Made by a program: the position numbers and the translations under genes. The notes under the pieces were generated by a model. That model saw nothing but the letters and a program-made list of their open reading frames with translations. It did no database searches and was not told the origin of the DNA. From an uncultured Dehalococcoidia bacterium (GTDB lineage: Bacteria; Chloroflexota; Dehalococcoidia; Lucifugimonadales; UBA3495), in NCBI GenBank assembly GCA_958296445.1, contig OY282565.1:2311570-2375569 (forward strand): a stretch of DNA of 64,000 nt, given 5' to 3'. Within the stretch, counting starts at the first letter, position 1; each line of letters starts with the position of its first letter. Positions 53,419 through 62,219 of this stretch are shown piece after piece.

Positions 53419-54459
53419 ATGACGGTTCGATGGCAGAATATAGGGGGGAAGCTGCCGCGGTTGCCGCGGTGGTGGACGCCGGCGCATACTGCGGCGGCGG
53501 TGGCGCTGCTGGTCGTTGCGCTGGGGATTCTGCCGGTGCTGAAGATGAGTCTGGTGGTTAATGGCGTCTTTCTGGGGGGTATTATCGCCTTGGGGGCTAT
53601 CGGGCTGTCGCTGGTTTTCGGCATCCTGAATTTCGCCAATGTGGCCCACGGCGATTATATGATTACCGGGGCTTATGTGGCTTTCTTTTTTATAGACAGC
53701 TTTCTGCCTCTGTTGGGGATTGAGGGGCAGGGGCTGGGGCCGTTTACTTTTGGCTACCCGTTGCTGATTGCGCTGCCTTTTGGGGCTTTGGCCGGGGCGG
53801 TGGCGGCTATCGCGCTGGACAGCCTGATCTACCGGCGGCTGCGGTTGCGGGGGGCCAACGCCGCGGTGCTGGCTATGACGTCTCTGGGGCTGGCTATCGC
53901 GATTCGGGGGCTGGCGCAAATCATCTGGGGAACTCAGGTATTGAGTTATCCCCGGGAATCGCGGCAAGTGTTTCATCTACCGCTGGACGTGCGGATTCCG
54001 CCGGACAGCCTGTTTATCGCCGTGGTCGCTATCATTCTGGTGGTTTCGGTGTATCTGTTGCTTACGCGGACTAGGATGGGGAAGGCGATGCGGGCCACCG
54101 CCGACAACCCGGATTTGGCGCTGGTGACCGGCATCAATACGCAGCGGGTGATATGGGCTACTTGGGCCATCGGCGGGGGGCTGGCCGCCATCGCCGGGGT
54201 GCTGCTGGCGGTGTCGCAAGCGCAGTTGTTGCCCATTATGGGGTGGAAGTTTCTGATACCGCTGTTCGCCGCGGTGGTTCTGGGGGGCATCGGCAACCCT
54301 TACGGGGCGCTGGTGGGCGCTTTCATTATCGGGGTAACTATGGAGGTTTCGACCCAATGGATTAACCCCAGCTACAAGCCGGCGGTGGCCTTCGCCATTA
54401 TGATTGTGATGCTGCTGGCCCGGCCGCGGGGGTTGTTCGGGGGTTCCGGCCCGGGCTAG
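53419..54459 (+). CDS. livH: Branched-chain amino acid type ABC transporter permease LivH
   Basis: A 346-residue integral membrane protein with about eight to nine hydrophobic segments. GAIGLSLVFGILNFANVAHGDYMITGAYVAFF (given as the recognisable N-terminal block, GILNFANVAHGD being the key part) is the LivH signature, and the cytoplasmic loop TRMGKAMRATADNPDLALVT near residue 216 is the EAA-like contact with the ATPases. Late in the chain GGIGNPYGALVGAFIIG recurs in the family. It precedes livM by 27 bases. Confidence 0.93.
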   Translation: MTVRWQNIGGKLPRLPRWWTPAHTAAAVALLVVALGILPVLKMSLVVNGVFLGGIIALGAIGLSLVFGILNFANVAHGDYMITGAYVAFFFIDSFLPLLGIEGQGLGPFTFGYPLLIALPFGALAGAVAAIALDSLIYRRLRLRGANAAVLAMTSLGLAIAIRGLAQIIWGTQVLSYPRESRQVFHLPLDVRIPPDSLFIAVVAIILVVSVYLLLTRTRMGKAMRATADNPDLALVTGINTQRVIWATWAIGGGLAAIAGVLLAVSQAQLLPIMGWKFLIPLFAAVVLGGIGNPYGALVGAFIIGVTMEVSTQWINPSYKPAVAFAIMIVMLLARPRGLFGGSGPG

Positions 54460-54486
54460 GGCGGAACCGCGGCCGGGCGTTGCGCT

Positions 54487-55500
54487 ATGGAATTTGCGGG
54501 GATACTGGATTACGCCGTTGGGTTCGTGGTTATGGCGGGCATCTATTCGGTGCTGGCCTTGGGGCTTAACGTGCAATGGGGCTTTACCGGGCTGTTCAAC
54601 ATCGGCATTGCCGGGTTTTTTGCTTTGGGGGCCTACACTTCGGCATTGCTTACCGGGCCGCCGCCGCAGGGGCAGTTCGAGGATTTCGTTTTTGGCGGCG
54701 ACTGGGCGCAAACGGGCGGGCTGGGGCTGGGCATTGACTTGTGGTTTTTCTTGGGGATAGGGGCGGCGATGCTGGTTTGCGCGGCGGTCGCTCTGGTAAT
54801 CGGCTACGTTACTCTGCGGCTCAACGACGACTATCTGGCTATCGCCACGCTGGGGATAGCGGAGAGCGTCCGGCTGTTTTTTCTCAACGAAAAGTGGGCC
54901 GCTAATGGCTCCCGGGGTTTGTATAACATTCCTCAGTTTCTGGAGGGCTGGATTGCGCCGGACAAGTACGATTATCTGTATGTGGTAGTGGTGCTAGGGG
55001 TGCTGGCTGTGTTGTTTCTGGCGATGCAGCAGGCGGTGCGCTCGCCTTGGGGCCGGGTGCTGCGGGCGATACGGGAGGACGAGGTGGCGGCGGAGGCCAG
55101 CGGCAAGGACGTGTCTAAGTTCAAGCTGCAAGCCTTTGTCCTGGGCGCGGTTATAATGGGCGTCGGCGGGGCTTTGTATGCTCACAACATCCGGTTTCTG
55201 TCGCCGCAAACCTTTGACCCGCTGCTGGCGACTTTTATCATCTGGGCTATGCTGATGGTGGGCGGTTCGGGCAACAATGTGGGCGCGGTGCTGGGGGCTT
55301 TCGTGGTCTGGGGGATCTGGACGGGGACTCAATTTATGCCGGGGGTGTTCAAGGATCCCAACTTCCGGTTCTTTATGATTGGGGCGCTTATTGTCGGGGT
55401 TATGTTGCTGCGGCCCGGGGGGATTCTGGGCGAATCGCGGCGCACGGCCCGGGGCCGGACGGCTGCCGCCCGTCCGCCGGAAACGGGCGACGGCGGTTGA
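54487..55500 (+). CDS. livM: Branched-chain amino acid type ABC transporter permease LivM
   Basis: A 337-residue membrane protein with about nine hydrophobic segments. LGLNVQWGFTGLFNIGIAGF near residue 26 is the LivM signature, and SPWGRVLRAIREDEVAAEAS near 188 the cytoplasmic ATPase-contact loop, followed by FKLQAFVLGAVIMGVGGAL. The Arg/Ala-rich tail is likely cytoplasmic. With LivH it forms the channel. The substrate-binding gene livK lies beyond a repeat region on the opposite strand. Confidence 0.93.
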   Translation: MEFAGILDYAVGFVVMAGIYSVLALGLNVQWGFTGLFNIGIAGFFALGAYTSALLTGPPPQGQFEDFVFGGDWAQTGGLGLGIDLWFFLGIGAAMLVCAAVALVIGYVTLRLNDDYLAIATLGIAESVRLFFLNEKWAANGSRGLYNIPQFLEGWIAPDKYDYLYVVVVLGVLAVLFLAMQQAVRSPWGRVLRAIREDEVAAEASGKDVSKFKLQAFVLGAVIMGVGGALYAHNIRFLSPQTFDPLLATFIIWAMLMVGGSGNNVGAVLGAFVVWGIWTGTQFMPGVFKDPNFRFFMIGALIVGVMLLRPGGILGESRRTARGRTAAARPPETGDGG

Positions 55501-55548
55501 TGAGTGTGGGTTGCTTCCGCGCCAGTTATTACTGCTTTGCCGGAAAGC

Positions 55549-55945
55549 TCTGGATTCCGGCTTTCGCCGGAATGACGGGTTGGCGGCGGCGGGAGGTTGA
55601 CGGGGTGGCGCGGCGGGGTTGATGGGTTGGCGCGGCTGGGTTGACGGGTTGGCGGCGGCGGGGTTGATGGGTTGGCGGCGGCGGGGTTGATGGGTTGGCG
55701 CGGCTGGGTTGACGGGTTGGCGCGGCTGGGTTGACGGGTTGGCGCGGCTGGGTTGACGGGTTGGCGCGGCTGGGTTGACGGGTTGGCGCGGCTGGGTTGA
55801 TGGGATGGCGGCGGCGGGATTGATGGGATGGCGGCGGCGGGATTGATGGGTTGGCGCGGCGGGAGGTTGACGGGGTGGCGCGGGGGCGGGAGGTTGACGG
55901 GGTGGCGCGGGGGCGGGAGGTTGACGGGGTGGCGCGGCGGCGGAA
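55549..55945. repeat. R4 half element and 22-base tandem repeats
   Basis: After a GGATTCCGGCTTTCGCCGGA element come about fifteen units related to GGGTTGACGGGTTGGCGCGG. The central five or six are near-identical with a period of 22 bases (about 55690-55800). Outer units vary (GGCGGCGGCGGGATTGATGG, GGAGGTTGACGGGGTGGCG). The reverse-strand frame reads as Pro/Asn/Arg repeats without a credible start, so I call no gene. There are no unique spacers, so it is not CRISPR. Confidence 0.9.
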
Positions 55946-56013
55946 AGGGCATCCCGGGTTGGGTTGCCCTTTCCTGTTGCCCGGTATTGTTGCCGGATGG
56001 CCGACGGGGCGGG

Positions 56014-57399
56014 TTAGGGGGTGATGTATTCGCCGGTGCTGGTGATTTGGCCGTTGGATACCTGCCAGATTTCGATGCTGCCGAAGACGTCGCCGTTGGC
56101 GTCTAGGTCTACGTTGCCGGCGGTGCCTTCGTAGTTGATGTCTTTGCCTTCGGAGAGCAGTTGGAGGGCGCGGGCAATGCCTTCGCGTCCGGGGCCGACG
56201 ATTTCGCCGGGGGCGTTGGCTACTTCGCGCAGGGAGTCGCGGATGGCTGCGGGGTCGGTGGTGGTGCCGGCGTGGGCCGCGGCCAGGGCAACCAGGATTG
56301 CGGCGTCGTAGTGTTCGCCCATAAAGGGGTGGGACGGCGGGTAGCCGTAGGTGGCGGTGTAGGACGTCTCAAAGGCGTTCTTTTCGGGGCGGTCGGGGCC
56401 GCCCGGCGCGGTTCCGAAAGTGCCTTCCAGCTCGTCCCAGGCGTCAATGGTGTCAATCCAGTCCGGGCCTTTCACGCCGTCCACGAACAGGAAAGTATCG
56501 GCGTATCCGCCCTCTAGGGCTTCGCGGATGTATACCTGGGTTTGGCCGGTGTAGCTGATGGTGACCAGCACGTCGGGGTCGCCGTCGGTGGCCTTTTCCA
56601 GCTCCGAGGTGTAGGTGGGCTGGGTGTCCTCGTGGGGAACCTTGTTCATAACCGTGCCGCCGAGCTGGGTAAAGGTTTCCTCAAATTTATCGGTCAGCCC
56701 CTCGCCGTAGGCGTTGTTGATGTACATTATGCCTGCGGTGTTGTAGCCCTCTCTGCGGGCTAGGTCGGCGAGGACGATGCCTTGGGCGGCGTCGGAAACG
56801 GCGGTTCGGAAAACCCAGTCGTTATCGTCGAGGGTGGAAATGGCGGGGGCGGTGGATGCGCCGCTGATGATGATGCGCCCGTTGGGGATGACCACGGCTT
56901 CGGCGGCGGCGATGGTGACGCCGCTGGAGAGGGCGCCGACGATGGCGACGACGTTTTCTACATCAACTAGGGCGCGGGCGGCGTCTACGCCCTGCACCGG
57001 GTTCACAGCGGTGTCGCGGCTGATGACGACCATTGAGCCGCCTTGAATGCCGCCTGCGCCGTTTATGTGGTCGGCGGCTAGGGCGACGCTGTTACGCAGG
57101 GGGGTAGCGAACTCGGTAAGGGAGCCGGTGAAGGCGTTGAGGTTGCCTACCACTAGGGGCGGCAGGGTTTCCATCATCACCTGTTCGGTCACTATCTGAG
57201 TGACCGGGACTTCCTGGGTGACCACCTTGGTGACTTCGACCTGTTCTTGAACTACCACGGTTTGCGGGACTTCCCGGACGACTTCTCTGGTCACCTCGAC
57301 TTGCTGGGGGGTGCTATCGCCGCAGGCGGCGGCTAGGGACAGGGCCAGAATTATCAAAAGAAACGGCGTAAATACCGTTATGCGCTTGAGTTGGGCCAC
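56014..57399 (-). CDS. livK: Branched-chain amino acid type ABC transporter binding lipoprotein LivK
   Basis: A 461-residue lipoprotein. The signal ends in ALSLAAACGD with the lipidated Cys at about 26. A stalk of alternating Val/Thr/Glu repeats (VEVTREVVREVPQTVVVQEQ and VTKVVTQEV) holds the binding domain away from the membrane, a trait I associate with Chloroflexota binding proteins. The type I periplasmic fold starts near residue 82 (VGNLNAFTGSLTEFATPLRN) with AADHINGAGGIQGG and ALSSGVTIAAAEAV. Start GTG eight bases after GAGGTG. It is convergent with livM but the natural partner of that system. Confidence 0.93.
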   Translation of the reverse strand: MAQLKRITVFTPFLLIILALSLAAACGDSTPQQVEVTREVVREVPQTVVVQEQVEVTKVVTQEVPVTQIVTEQVMMETLPPLVVGNLNAFTGSLTEFATPLRNSVALAADHINGAGGIQGGSMVVISRDTAVNPVQGVDAARALVDVENVVAIVGALSSGVTIAAAEAVVIPNGRIIISGASTAPAISTLDDNDWVFRTAVSDAAQGIVLADLARREGYNTAGIMYINNAYGEGLTDKFEETFTQLGGTVMNKVPHEDTQPTYTSELEKATDGDPDVLVTISYTGQTQVYIREALEGGYADTFLFVDGVKGPDWIDTIDAWDELEGTFGTAPGGPDRPEKNAFETSYTATYGYPPSHPFMGEHYDAAILVALAAAHAGTTTDPAAIRDSLREVANAPGEIVGPGREGIARALQLLSEGKDINYEGTAGNVDLDANGDVFGSIEIWQVSNGQITSTGEYITP

Positions 57400-57527
57400 A
57401 GTGTTTTCACCTCGCTGATGCAGATTTTGCCGGGGAATTTTTTTAATTCAGGCCCATTTACCGCCATTTAGCACCATTCGGGCTTTTTTCCCGTTTCCCG
57501 CCGCTTTCCTTATGGGCCTGTTCAATA

Positions 57528-57536
57528 ATTGTATCA
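57528..57536 (-). promoter_or_regulatory. Extended -10 promoter of livK
   Basis: TGATACAAT on the minus strand gives a leader of about 120 bases. It is the same extended -10 form (TGnTACAAT) as before the coiled-coil genes. The leader contains a GGCCCAT/ATGGGCC pair about 55 bases apart. Confidence 0.55.
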
Positions 57537-57594
57537 CGGGGTTATCGCCGGGCGTAGGGGGAAAGTGTCATTTTGGGATAATTGGGGGATTGCC

Positions 57595-57762
57595 CTTTGC
57601 TGCCTTGCGCTAGGCGAGGGGGTCTGGCGGCGCAAGGGGGGATTCTTCGCTTTGCTCAGAATGACAGGGGGCGGCCAGAATGACAGGGGGCGGGGGGGAA
57701 TGGTGGGCGGCGGGCGGGGGGGTACGCCCCCACCCTAGCCCTCCCCCGGAGGGGGAGGGGAT
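57595..57762. repeat. R1 and R2 repeats
   Basis: An R1 element (57640-57667) with a short extra GAATGACAGGGGG unit, then an R2 element (57722-57762) that runs into the 3' end of the hydantoinase remnant and supplies its last codons. Confidence 0.8.
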
Positions 57763-58436
57763 TTCGGGGTTTTTCCGCCGATGTGGGCTAGGTTGCCGAC
57801 GGCTTTTACGCGGACTAGGGTGGCGTTGCTGGGGACGTAGGCTAGGGGAACTTCGTCTATTTCGACTATTTCCACGGAGGCGGGGTCGGCGCCGGCGGCT
57901 ATGGCGCGGGCGGTGGCGGCGGCGGAGCAGTCGGCTACGGCCTGCTCGCGTCCGGTCTGCTCTAGGGAGTAAACCCGCTCTACTTGCCCGCTTACTTGGG
58001 CGATGGCGGCGCCGATGGCGTTGGCTACGCCGGCGTGTTGGGGGCGCAGCACGCGGGAGGCGCCGGCTAGGGAGTCGCCTAGGAGGATGCTGCCCCCGCC
58101 TACCAGAACCACGGGGACGTTGTTATGGCTGAGTTTTACCCGGTCTATGGCGGTTTCGACGCGGCTTTGGATTTCGGCCATCGCGGAGTCTACTAGGGGA
58201 CGCTCCAGATTTTGCGCCAGTTGGGGGTCGCCTATGGCGGCGCGTCCGCAGGCTACGGCTAGGTCGGTGGCGGTTAGGGTGTTGCCGCCGAACACCAGGG
58301 CTTGCTGGGTCAGCCGGTAGCCTACGCTTTCGGGGCCGATACGCAAGCCTTCGCCGCCGGGGGCGGGGCGGGGCGGTTCGCCATTGGGGGCGGAAACGGG
58401 CGGCGCGGGTAGCGGCGGTTTGCCGGACGGTTTCAC
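57735..58436 (-). pseudogene. Hydantoinase/oxoprolinase family protein, C-terminal remnant
   Basis: About 190 residues match the C-terminal part of HyuA-type hydantoinase/oxoprolinase proteins: GPESVGYRLTQQALVFGGNT, VVLVGGGSILLGDSLAGASR and VANAIGAAIAQVSGQVERVY. Family members are 500-700 residues; the N-terminal ATP-binding domain is missing. The frame instead opens with a Pro-rich low-complexity segment after a GTG next to the protease stop. The last residues (SPPPPGEG) come from an R2 repeat. A 5' deletion with repeat invasion is the simplest reading; a short functional protein is less likely. Confidence 0.75.
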
Positions 58437-58443
58437 TGACTGG

Positions 58444-59868
58444 TCAGTAAGGATCCTCTGACAGCCTTACTTCTTTCACTAAGTACGTGTTGCCTTCGAT
58501 TTCTATGTAGACTTCTCCCTGACTTCTGTATCCCTCGAGGGGGCAGTGTTCTTCCAAAGTATACCAGGTTTCTCCGTTCCGATCTTCTTCCCATACCCGG
58601 TCCACGCAGATCCCGCCGTTCCGGCCCACATTATAGTAGGTTCTATCCGGCTCATCCGGGTCTTTCCATGTAAGCACGGCTAAATATGAGCCGTCCCTGT
58701 ACTCGGCGTAAGGGTGGGGTGGGACCGGAGTAGGCGTCGGTGTTATTAGGATCTGTCGGCCTTGTGTCAGGCCATTCCACCGCTCCCAGACTTCTATGAG
58801 GTCCAGAGCGAAACCGACATTCTCCAAGCTCGGGATGCCGCAAGTGTTTATGCCTACGATGGTTCCGTCCAGTGTCATCAATGGCCCGCCGCTGTTGCCG
58901 GGGTTAATGGCTCCGTCCGTCTGGAGCCAGTTTACGTCGTCTGTATGGCCTCCGCAAGCTCCTGTTATGTTATCATGGGAAATGACGCCGCGGCTCACGG
59001 TGGTTCCTACCGCAGATCCGACGCCCATTCGTCCGGGATAGCCTACAGCTATCACTCCTTGGCCGGATAAAGTTTCGCTTTTGTTCCTGTAGATTATCCC
59101 CTGTCCATGGCGTTTGAGATAGTTTTCTCCTTCCGACATAAAGTCGAGAGGCTCCGCGTCCAGCAACGCCACATCCGCCTCTTCGTCTATGCCCAATACG
59201 CGGGCTTGAACCTCTCTTACGTCGTTGAACCATTCTAAAGTGACCGTCTGTTCTCTTCCGACGACGTGGGCGTTAGTGACAACGTACCAGCGGCTATTGC
59301 GGCTTGGATGCTGGATAAAAAAGCCCGTCCCGGAGCCAATTTCCGTCTTTACTAAGACGATATAGACATCCAGTCTGTCTTTCCACTGCGAGGCGGAGGG
59401 GGGCGGGGTCGGAGCTCGAGTCGGGCGGGGTGTGGCCGTAGGCCGCAGTGTGGGCTTTGGGGTAGGATACGGTGTCAGCGTGGGATACGGAGTATTGGTG
59501 GGAAATGGCGTGGCTGTGGGATACGGCGTAGCCGTCGGATACGGGGTCGGCGTGGGAACGGCCGTAGGTGTTGGATACGGTGTGGCCGTCGGATACGGTG
59601 TGGCTGTGGGGGTATCCTGCATTGCCCGGATGGTCGCTGGCAGATCCGGCGTAGCTGTTGCCTGTATGGGTATCGGGGTGGGATAGGCCGTAGCCGTCGG
59701 GGTATCCTGCATCGCCTGGATGGTGGCTGGCAGATCCGGCGTAGCTGTTACCCGTATGGGTGCCTGCACCGGTGTCGGCGCAACTTCCTGGCCACCGCAA
59801 GCGGCGGCCAGGGCGAGCACTCCTGCGGCTAGGGCGGAGGCTATGATAGTCTTGAGCTTTGTGGTCAT
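58444..59868 (-). CDS. Trypsin-like serine protease lipoprotein with Thr/Pro stalk
   Basis: A 474-residue S1-family (HtrA/DegP-type) protease anchored by lipid. The signal ends LALAAACGG. A stalk of about 130 residues has two TATPDLPATI..MQDTPTAT units and many YPTATPYPT repeats. The protease domain has the His in YVVTNAHVVGRE near 225, the Asp in EEADVALLD near 258 and the Ser in DGAINPGNSGGPL near 341. There is no PDZ domain; instead about 90 residues of unassigned sequence follow. The start MTTKLKTII is chosen because it begins the signal peptide. A surface or envelope protease is implied. Confidence 0.88.
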   Translation of the reverse strand: MTTKLKTIIASALAAGVLALAAACGGQEVAPTPVQAPIRVTATPDLPATIQAMQDTPTATAYPTPIPIQATATPDLPATIRAMQDTPTATPYPTATPYPTPTAVPTPTPYPTATPYPTATPFPTNTPYPTLTPYPTPKPTLRPTATPRPTRAPTPPPSASQWKDRLDVYIVLVKTEIGSGTGFFIQHPSRNSRWYVVTNAHVVGREQTVTLEWFNDVREVQARVLGIDEEADVALLDAEPLDFMSEGENYLKRHGQGIIYRNKSETLSGQGVIAVGYPGRMGVGSAVGTTVSRGVISHDNITGACGGHTDDVNWLQTDGAINPGNSGGPLMTLDGTIVGINTCGIPSLENVGFALDLIEVWERWNGLTQGRQILITPTPTPVPPHPYAEYRDGSYLAVLTWKDPDEPDRTYYNVGRNGGICVDRVWEEDRNGETWYTLEEHCPLEGYRSQGEVYIEIEGNTYLVKEVRLSEDPY

Positions 59869-59921
59869 TCTTTGCTCTAGTCCGTTTTGTACTTGATACC
59901 GAGGGGTTGGCCGGGCGCGGG

Positions 59922-60401
59922 TTAGTCGTCGGCTGCGGCTATGGGTTCTTGGAGTTGGCGGGGGAATTGGTGGCCGAACAGCCCTTTTTCGGGGTGGCGC
60001 TGCCACTGGTGTTTGGGGAGTTCGTAGTAGACTTCGATTTCGTGGTCGTCCGGGTCTAGGAGGTAGACGCCTAGGGAAATGCCGTGGTCGCCGATGCGCT
60101 GGATGCGGACGTTGTTTTCCTTGAGGCGGGCGTAGAGTTCTTGCAGATCCTCGAAGGTTTCCATCTGCCAGGCCATGTGGGCCTGCCCGATGATGGAGTG
60201 GTCGGGGCCGGGGGCGTCCATGCCGATGGCGCGGATAGCGAGTTCGTGGGATTTTTCGGTGTTGGCGGACATAAACACGGTGCCGCCGGGGCTGCGCTCC
60301 ATAACGGAGAGGCCCATTATCCGGGTGTAGAAGTCCACGGAGCGGTCAATGTCCCGCACCCGCATTACCAGATGGCCTAGGTGTTTCGGCGTGTATGACA
60401 T
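59922..60401 (-). CDS. VOC-family (glyoxalase/extradiol dioxygenase) protein
   Basis: A 159-residue vicinal-oxygen-chelate protein. LGHLVMRVRDIDRSVDFYTR at the N terminus has the first metal His. AHMAWQMETFEDLQELYAR near residue 73 has the second, and LLDPDDHEIEVYYEL near 114 the Glu. This is the form of catechol 2,3-dioxygenase or its relatives, so ring cleavage is possible. AGGAG lies eight bases before the ATG. It lies 54 bases after the HpaB-type monooxygenase on the same strand, suggesting shared aromatic-ring metabolism. Confidence 0.85.
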   Translation of the reverse strand: MSYTPKHLGHLVMRVRDIDRSVDFYTRIMGLSVMERSPGGTVFMSANTEKSHELAIRAIGMDAPGPDHSIIGQAHMAWQMETFEDLQELYARLKENNVRIQRIGDHGISLGVYLLDPDDHEIEVYYELPKHQWQRHPEKGLFGHQFPRQLQEPIAAADD

Positions 60402-60455
60402 TTTCTTTTCTCCTATCGGGGGTTCGGCTGTTGGATTTGGATGTTGGGTTTGGGT

Positions 60456-61916
60456 TTACGGCCAGTCTTCGGCGTCGAGGAACTGGCGGACTTTGCGCTG
60501 GAAGGGTTCTTTGTCATAGTTGTTGTAGAGGGCTAGGGAGTTTCGCACCGGGTTGCCGCCGAACATTCGCTCGTACAGCACTTGGCGTCCGGCGAAGGCG
60601 CTGCATGAGACGTCCCAGGCTAGGTGGAACAGGGCGGCGCGGTCGCGGGCGGTGGCGGTGTCGGTGGCGAGGTACTGCTCGAGTTCGGGGGCGATGCCTG
60701 CGCTGAAGTCGGCTTCGGCGGGCAGGGCCATCAGGCTGCCGGTGCCTAGTAGCTGGATTATTTCCACCATCCGGGGGTAGATGGAGCGGCCGAATATGGT
60801 GCGGCCGGCGCGGATGGCGTTTACGTCGGGGCACATCATACCCCACTGGTTCATTGCGGCGTCGGCTTCGGCGGCCCGCAGGCAGGCCCGCAGCACGTCG
60901 CGCTGGGTAATCAGCTCGGCGACCTGTTCCTGGACGTGGGGGATGCCGGAGGAACCTAGGGTTTCCACGATGAGGCTTGCCAGCCCGAGGATGAACTCGG
61001 CCTTGACTAGGCAGCGGCTGAGTACCTGATGGCCGGTGTGGGTGTCGGACTGCGTGCCTGCCGCGTAGCCGTTGCACAATTCTACGTCGCCCAGCAGAAA
61101 CACCCGCTCCCACGGCACCAGCACGTTGTCAAAGAATACCACGGAGTCCATTTCCTCGAACCGGGAGCCTAGGGGGTGGTTGAAATGGGAGCGGCCAAAG
61201 TCGAAGCTCTCACGGCAGAGGAATTTCACGCCGGGGGTGTCGCAGGGGATGGCGAAGGAAAAGGACTGGCGCTGGGCGTCTTCGCCCAAGCGGTGGCTGG
61301 CTACGGGGTAGATGGCGATTTCGTCGGAAATCGGCCCTAGGGTCGCTAGGGTGCGACTGCCTTTGACGATGATGCCGGCGTCGGTTTCCTTGACTAGGGT
61401 TAAGGCGACTTCGCCGCTGAGGGTGTCGGCGGGGCCTGCGGTGCGGCGGCGTTGCAGGTTGACTAGGGCGTGGGTGAGGGTGACGTCGTTTTCGCGGATG
61501 AACTCGTGGTAGTTGAGGACGTTGCGCTCAAATTCGGGCCGGTCTTGGGCGAAATAGGGCGACGACCCGGCCCAAGCGGAAAAGATGGTGTTCATAAAGT
61601 CGGGGGAGCGGCCCATCATTCCGCAACTGGCCCAGGCCCAGCGGGACATCATTTCCCGCCGCCGAACTAGGTCGTCAATGGTGCGGGGGATGAGGAAGGA
61701 CAGCCCGACGGCATCGCCGGTGGAGGGGGAGGCGAAGGTCATTTCCTCGCGCAGGGACGGGCCGTGTTGCATATCGTAGAGGGCGGCGACCGATTGGGCG
61801 CCGTTGCGCAGGGCCGGGTGGGCGGTGACGTCCTTGACCCGCTCTCCGTCGAGCCAGACTTCGCGGGGGCGGTCTTTGAGGCCGCTGATGTATTGCTGTC
61901 CGGTACGAGCAGGCAT
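60456..61916 (-). CDS. 4-hydroxyphenylacetate 3-hydroxylase family monooxygenase (HpaB type)
   Basis: FADH2-dependent oxygenase that hydroxylates phenolic rings; other members are 4-hydroxybutyryl-CoA dehydratases. The 486-residue protein has RTGQQYISGLKDRPREVWLD at the N terminus, RRREMMSRWAWASCGMMGRSPDFMN near 86-110 (given for position), NNVLVPWERVFLLGD-type DNVLVPWERVFLLG near 268, and EMDSVVFF before it. Flavin reductase partner not seen. GAGGTGAAGG precedes the ATG. It is paired with the VOC protein, which could cleave the catechol it makes. Confidence 0.88.
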   Translation of the reverse strand: MPARTGQQYISGLKDRPREVWLDGERVKDVTAHPALRNGAQSVAALYDMQHGPSLREEMTFASPSTGDAVGLSFLIPRTIDDLVRRREMMSRWAWASCGMMGRSPDFMNTIFSAWAGSSPYFAQDRPEFERNVLNYHEFIRENDVTLTHALVNLQRRRTAGPADTLSGEVALTLVKETDAGIIVKGSRTLATLGPISDEIAIYPVASHRLGEDAQRQSFSFAIPCDTPGVKFLCRESFDFGRSHFNHPLGSRFEEMDSVVFFDNVLVPWERVFLLGDVELCNGYAAGTQSDTHTGHQVLSRCLVKAEFILGLASLIVETLGSSGIPHVQEQVAELITQRDVLRACLRAAEADAAMNQWGMMCPDVNAIRAGRTIFGRSIYPRMVEIIQLLGTGSLMALPAEADFSAGIAPELEQYLATDTATARDRAALFHLAWDVSCSAFAGRQVLYERMFGGNPVRNSLALYNNYDKEPFQRKVRQFLDAEDWP

Positions 61917-62069
61917 CGCCCTTCACCTCGCAGATAGTTGGGGCGTATGCCCCTATAGTAACAGGCTTTGGCAAGGATAGGGGGTGGGGAAAGGGCAGGT
62001 CAAGGGGCGGGAATGGCGGGGGCGTTCCCGAGGGGCGCCGGATGGGGCAAAAGCGGGGGGGTGGGCTGA

Positions 62070-62098
62070 TTGACAGGGGGGGGATGGGTGCATATAAT
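62070..62098 (+). promoter_or_regulatory. pyrG promoter, perfect consensus
   Basis: TTGACA, a 17-base spacer and TATAAT, an exact sigma-70 consensus, predicting a leader of about 115 bases. The rest of the gap from 61917 shows no gene. Confidence 0.85.
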
Positions 62099-62219
62099 CA
62101 GGGTGGCAGTTATGCTTCCTCCTTTCCCCCTTGCGTTGCCGTTGCGGTTTTCCCCTTCTTTCGCCGATGATGGCGGCATTCGCTGAACGGCACTCCCTTA
62201 ACTGTTGTTGCGCGGGTAT

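Noticed and set aside
55569..55945. Short regular repeats that could look like a CRISPR array
   Set aside because: Units are directly abutting with a 22-base period and no unique spacers, and no cas gene is present.
61917..62219. tRNA or small RNA in the pyrG leader region
   Set aside because: No cloverleaf or conserved T-arm (GGTTCGA) could be drawn; only a strong promoter is supported.
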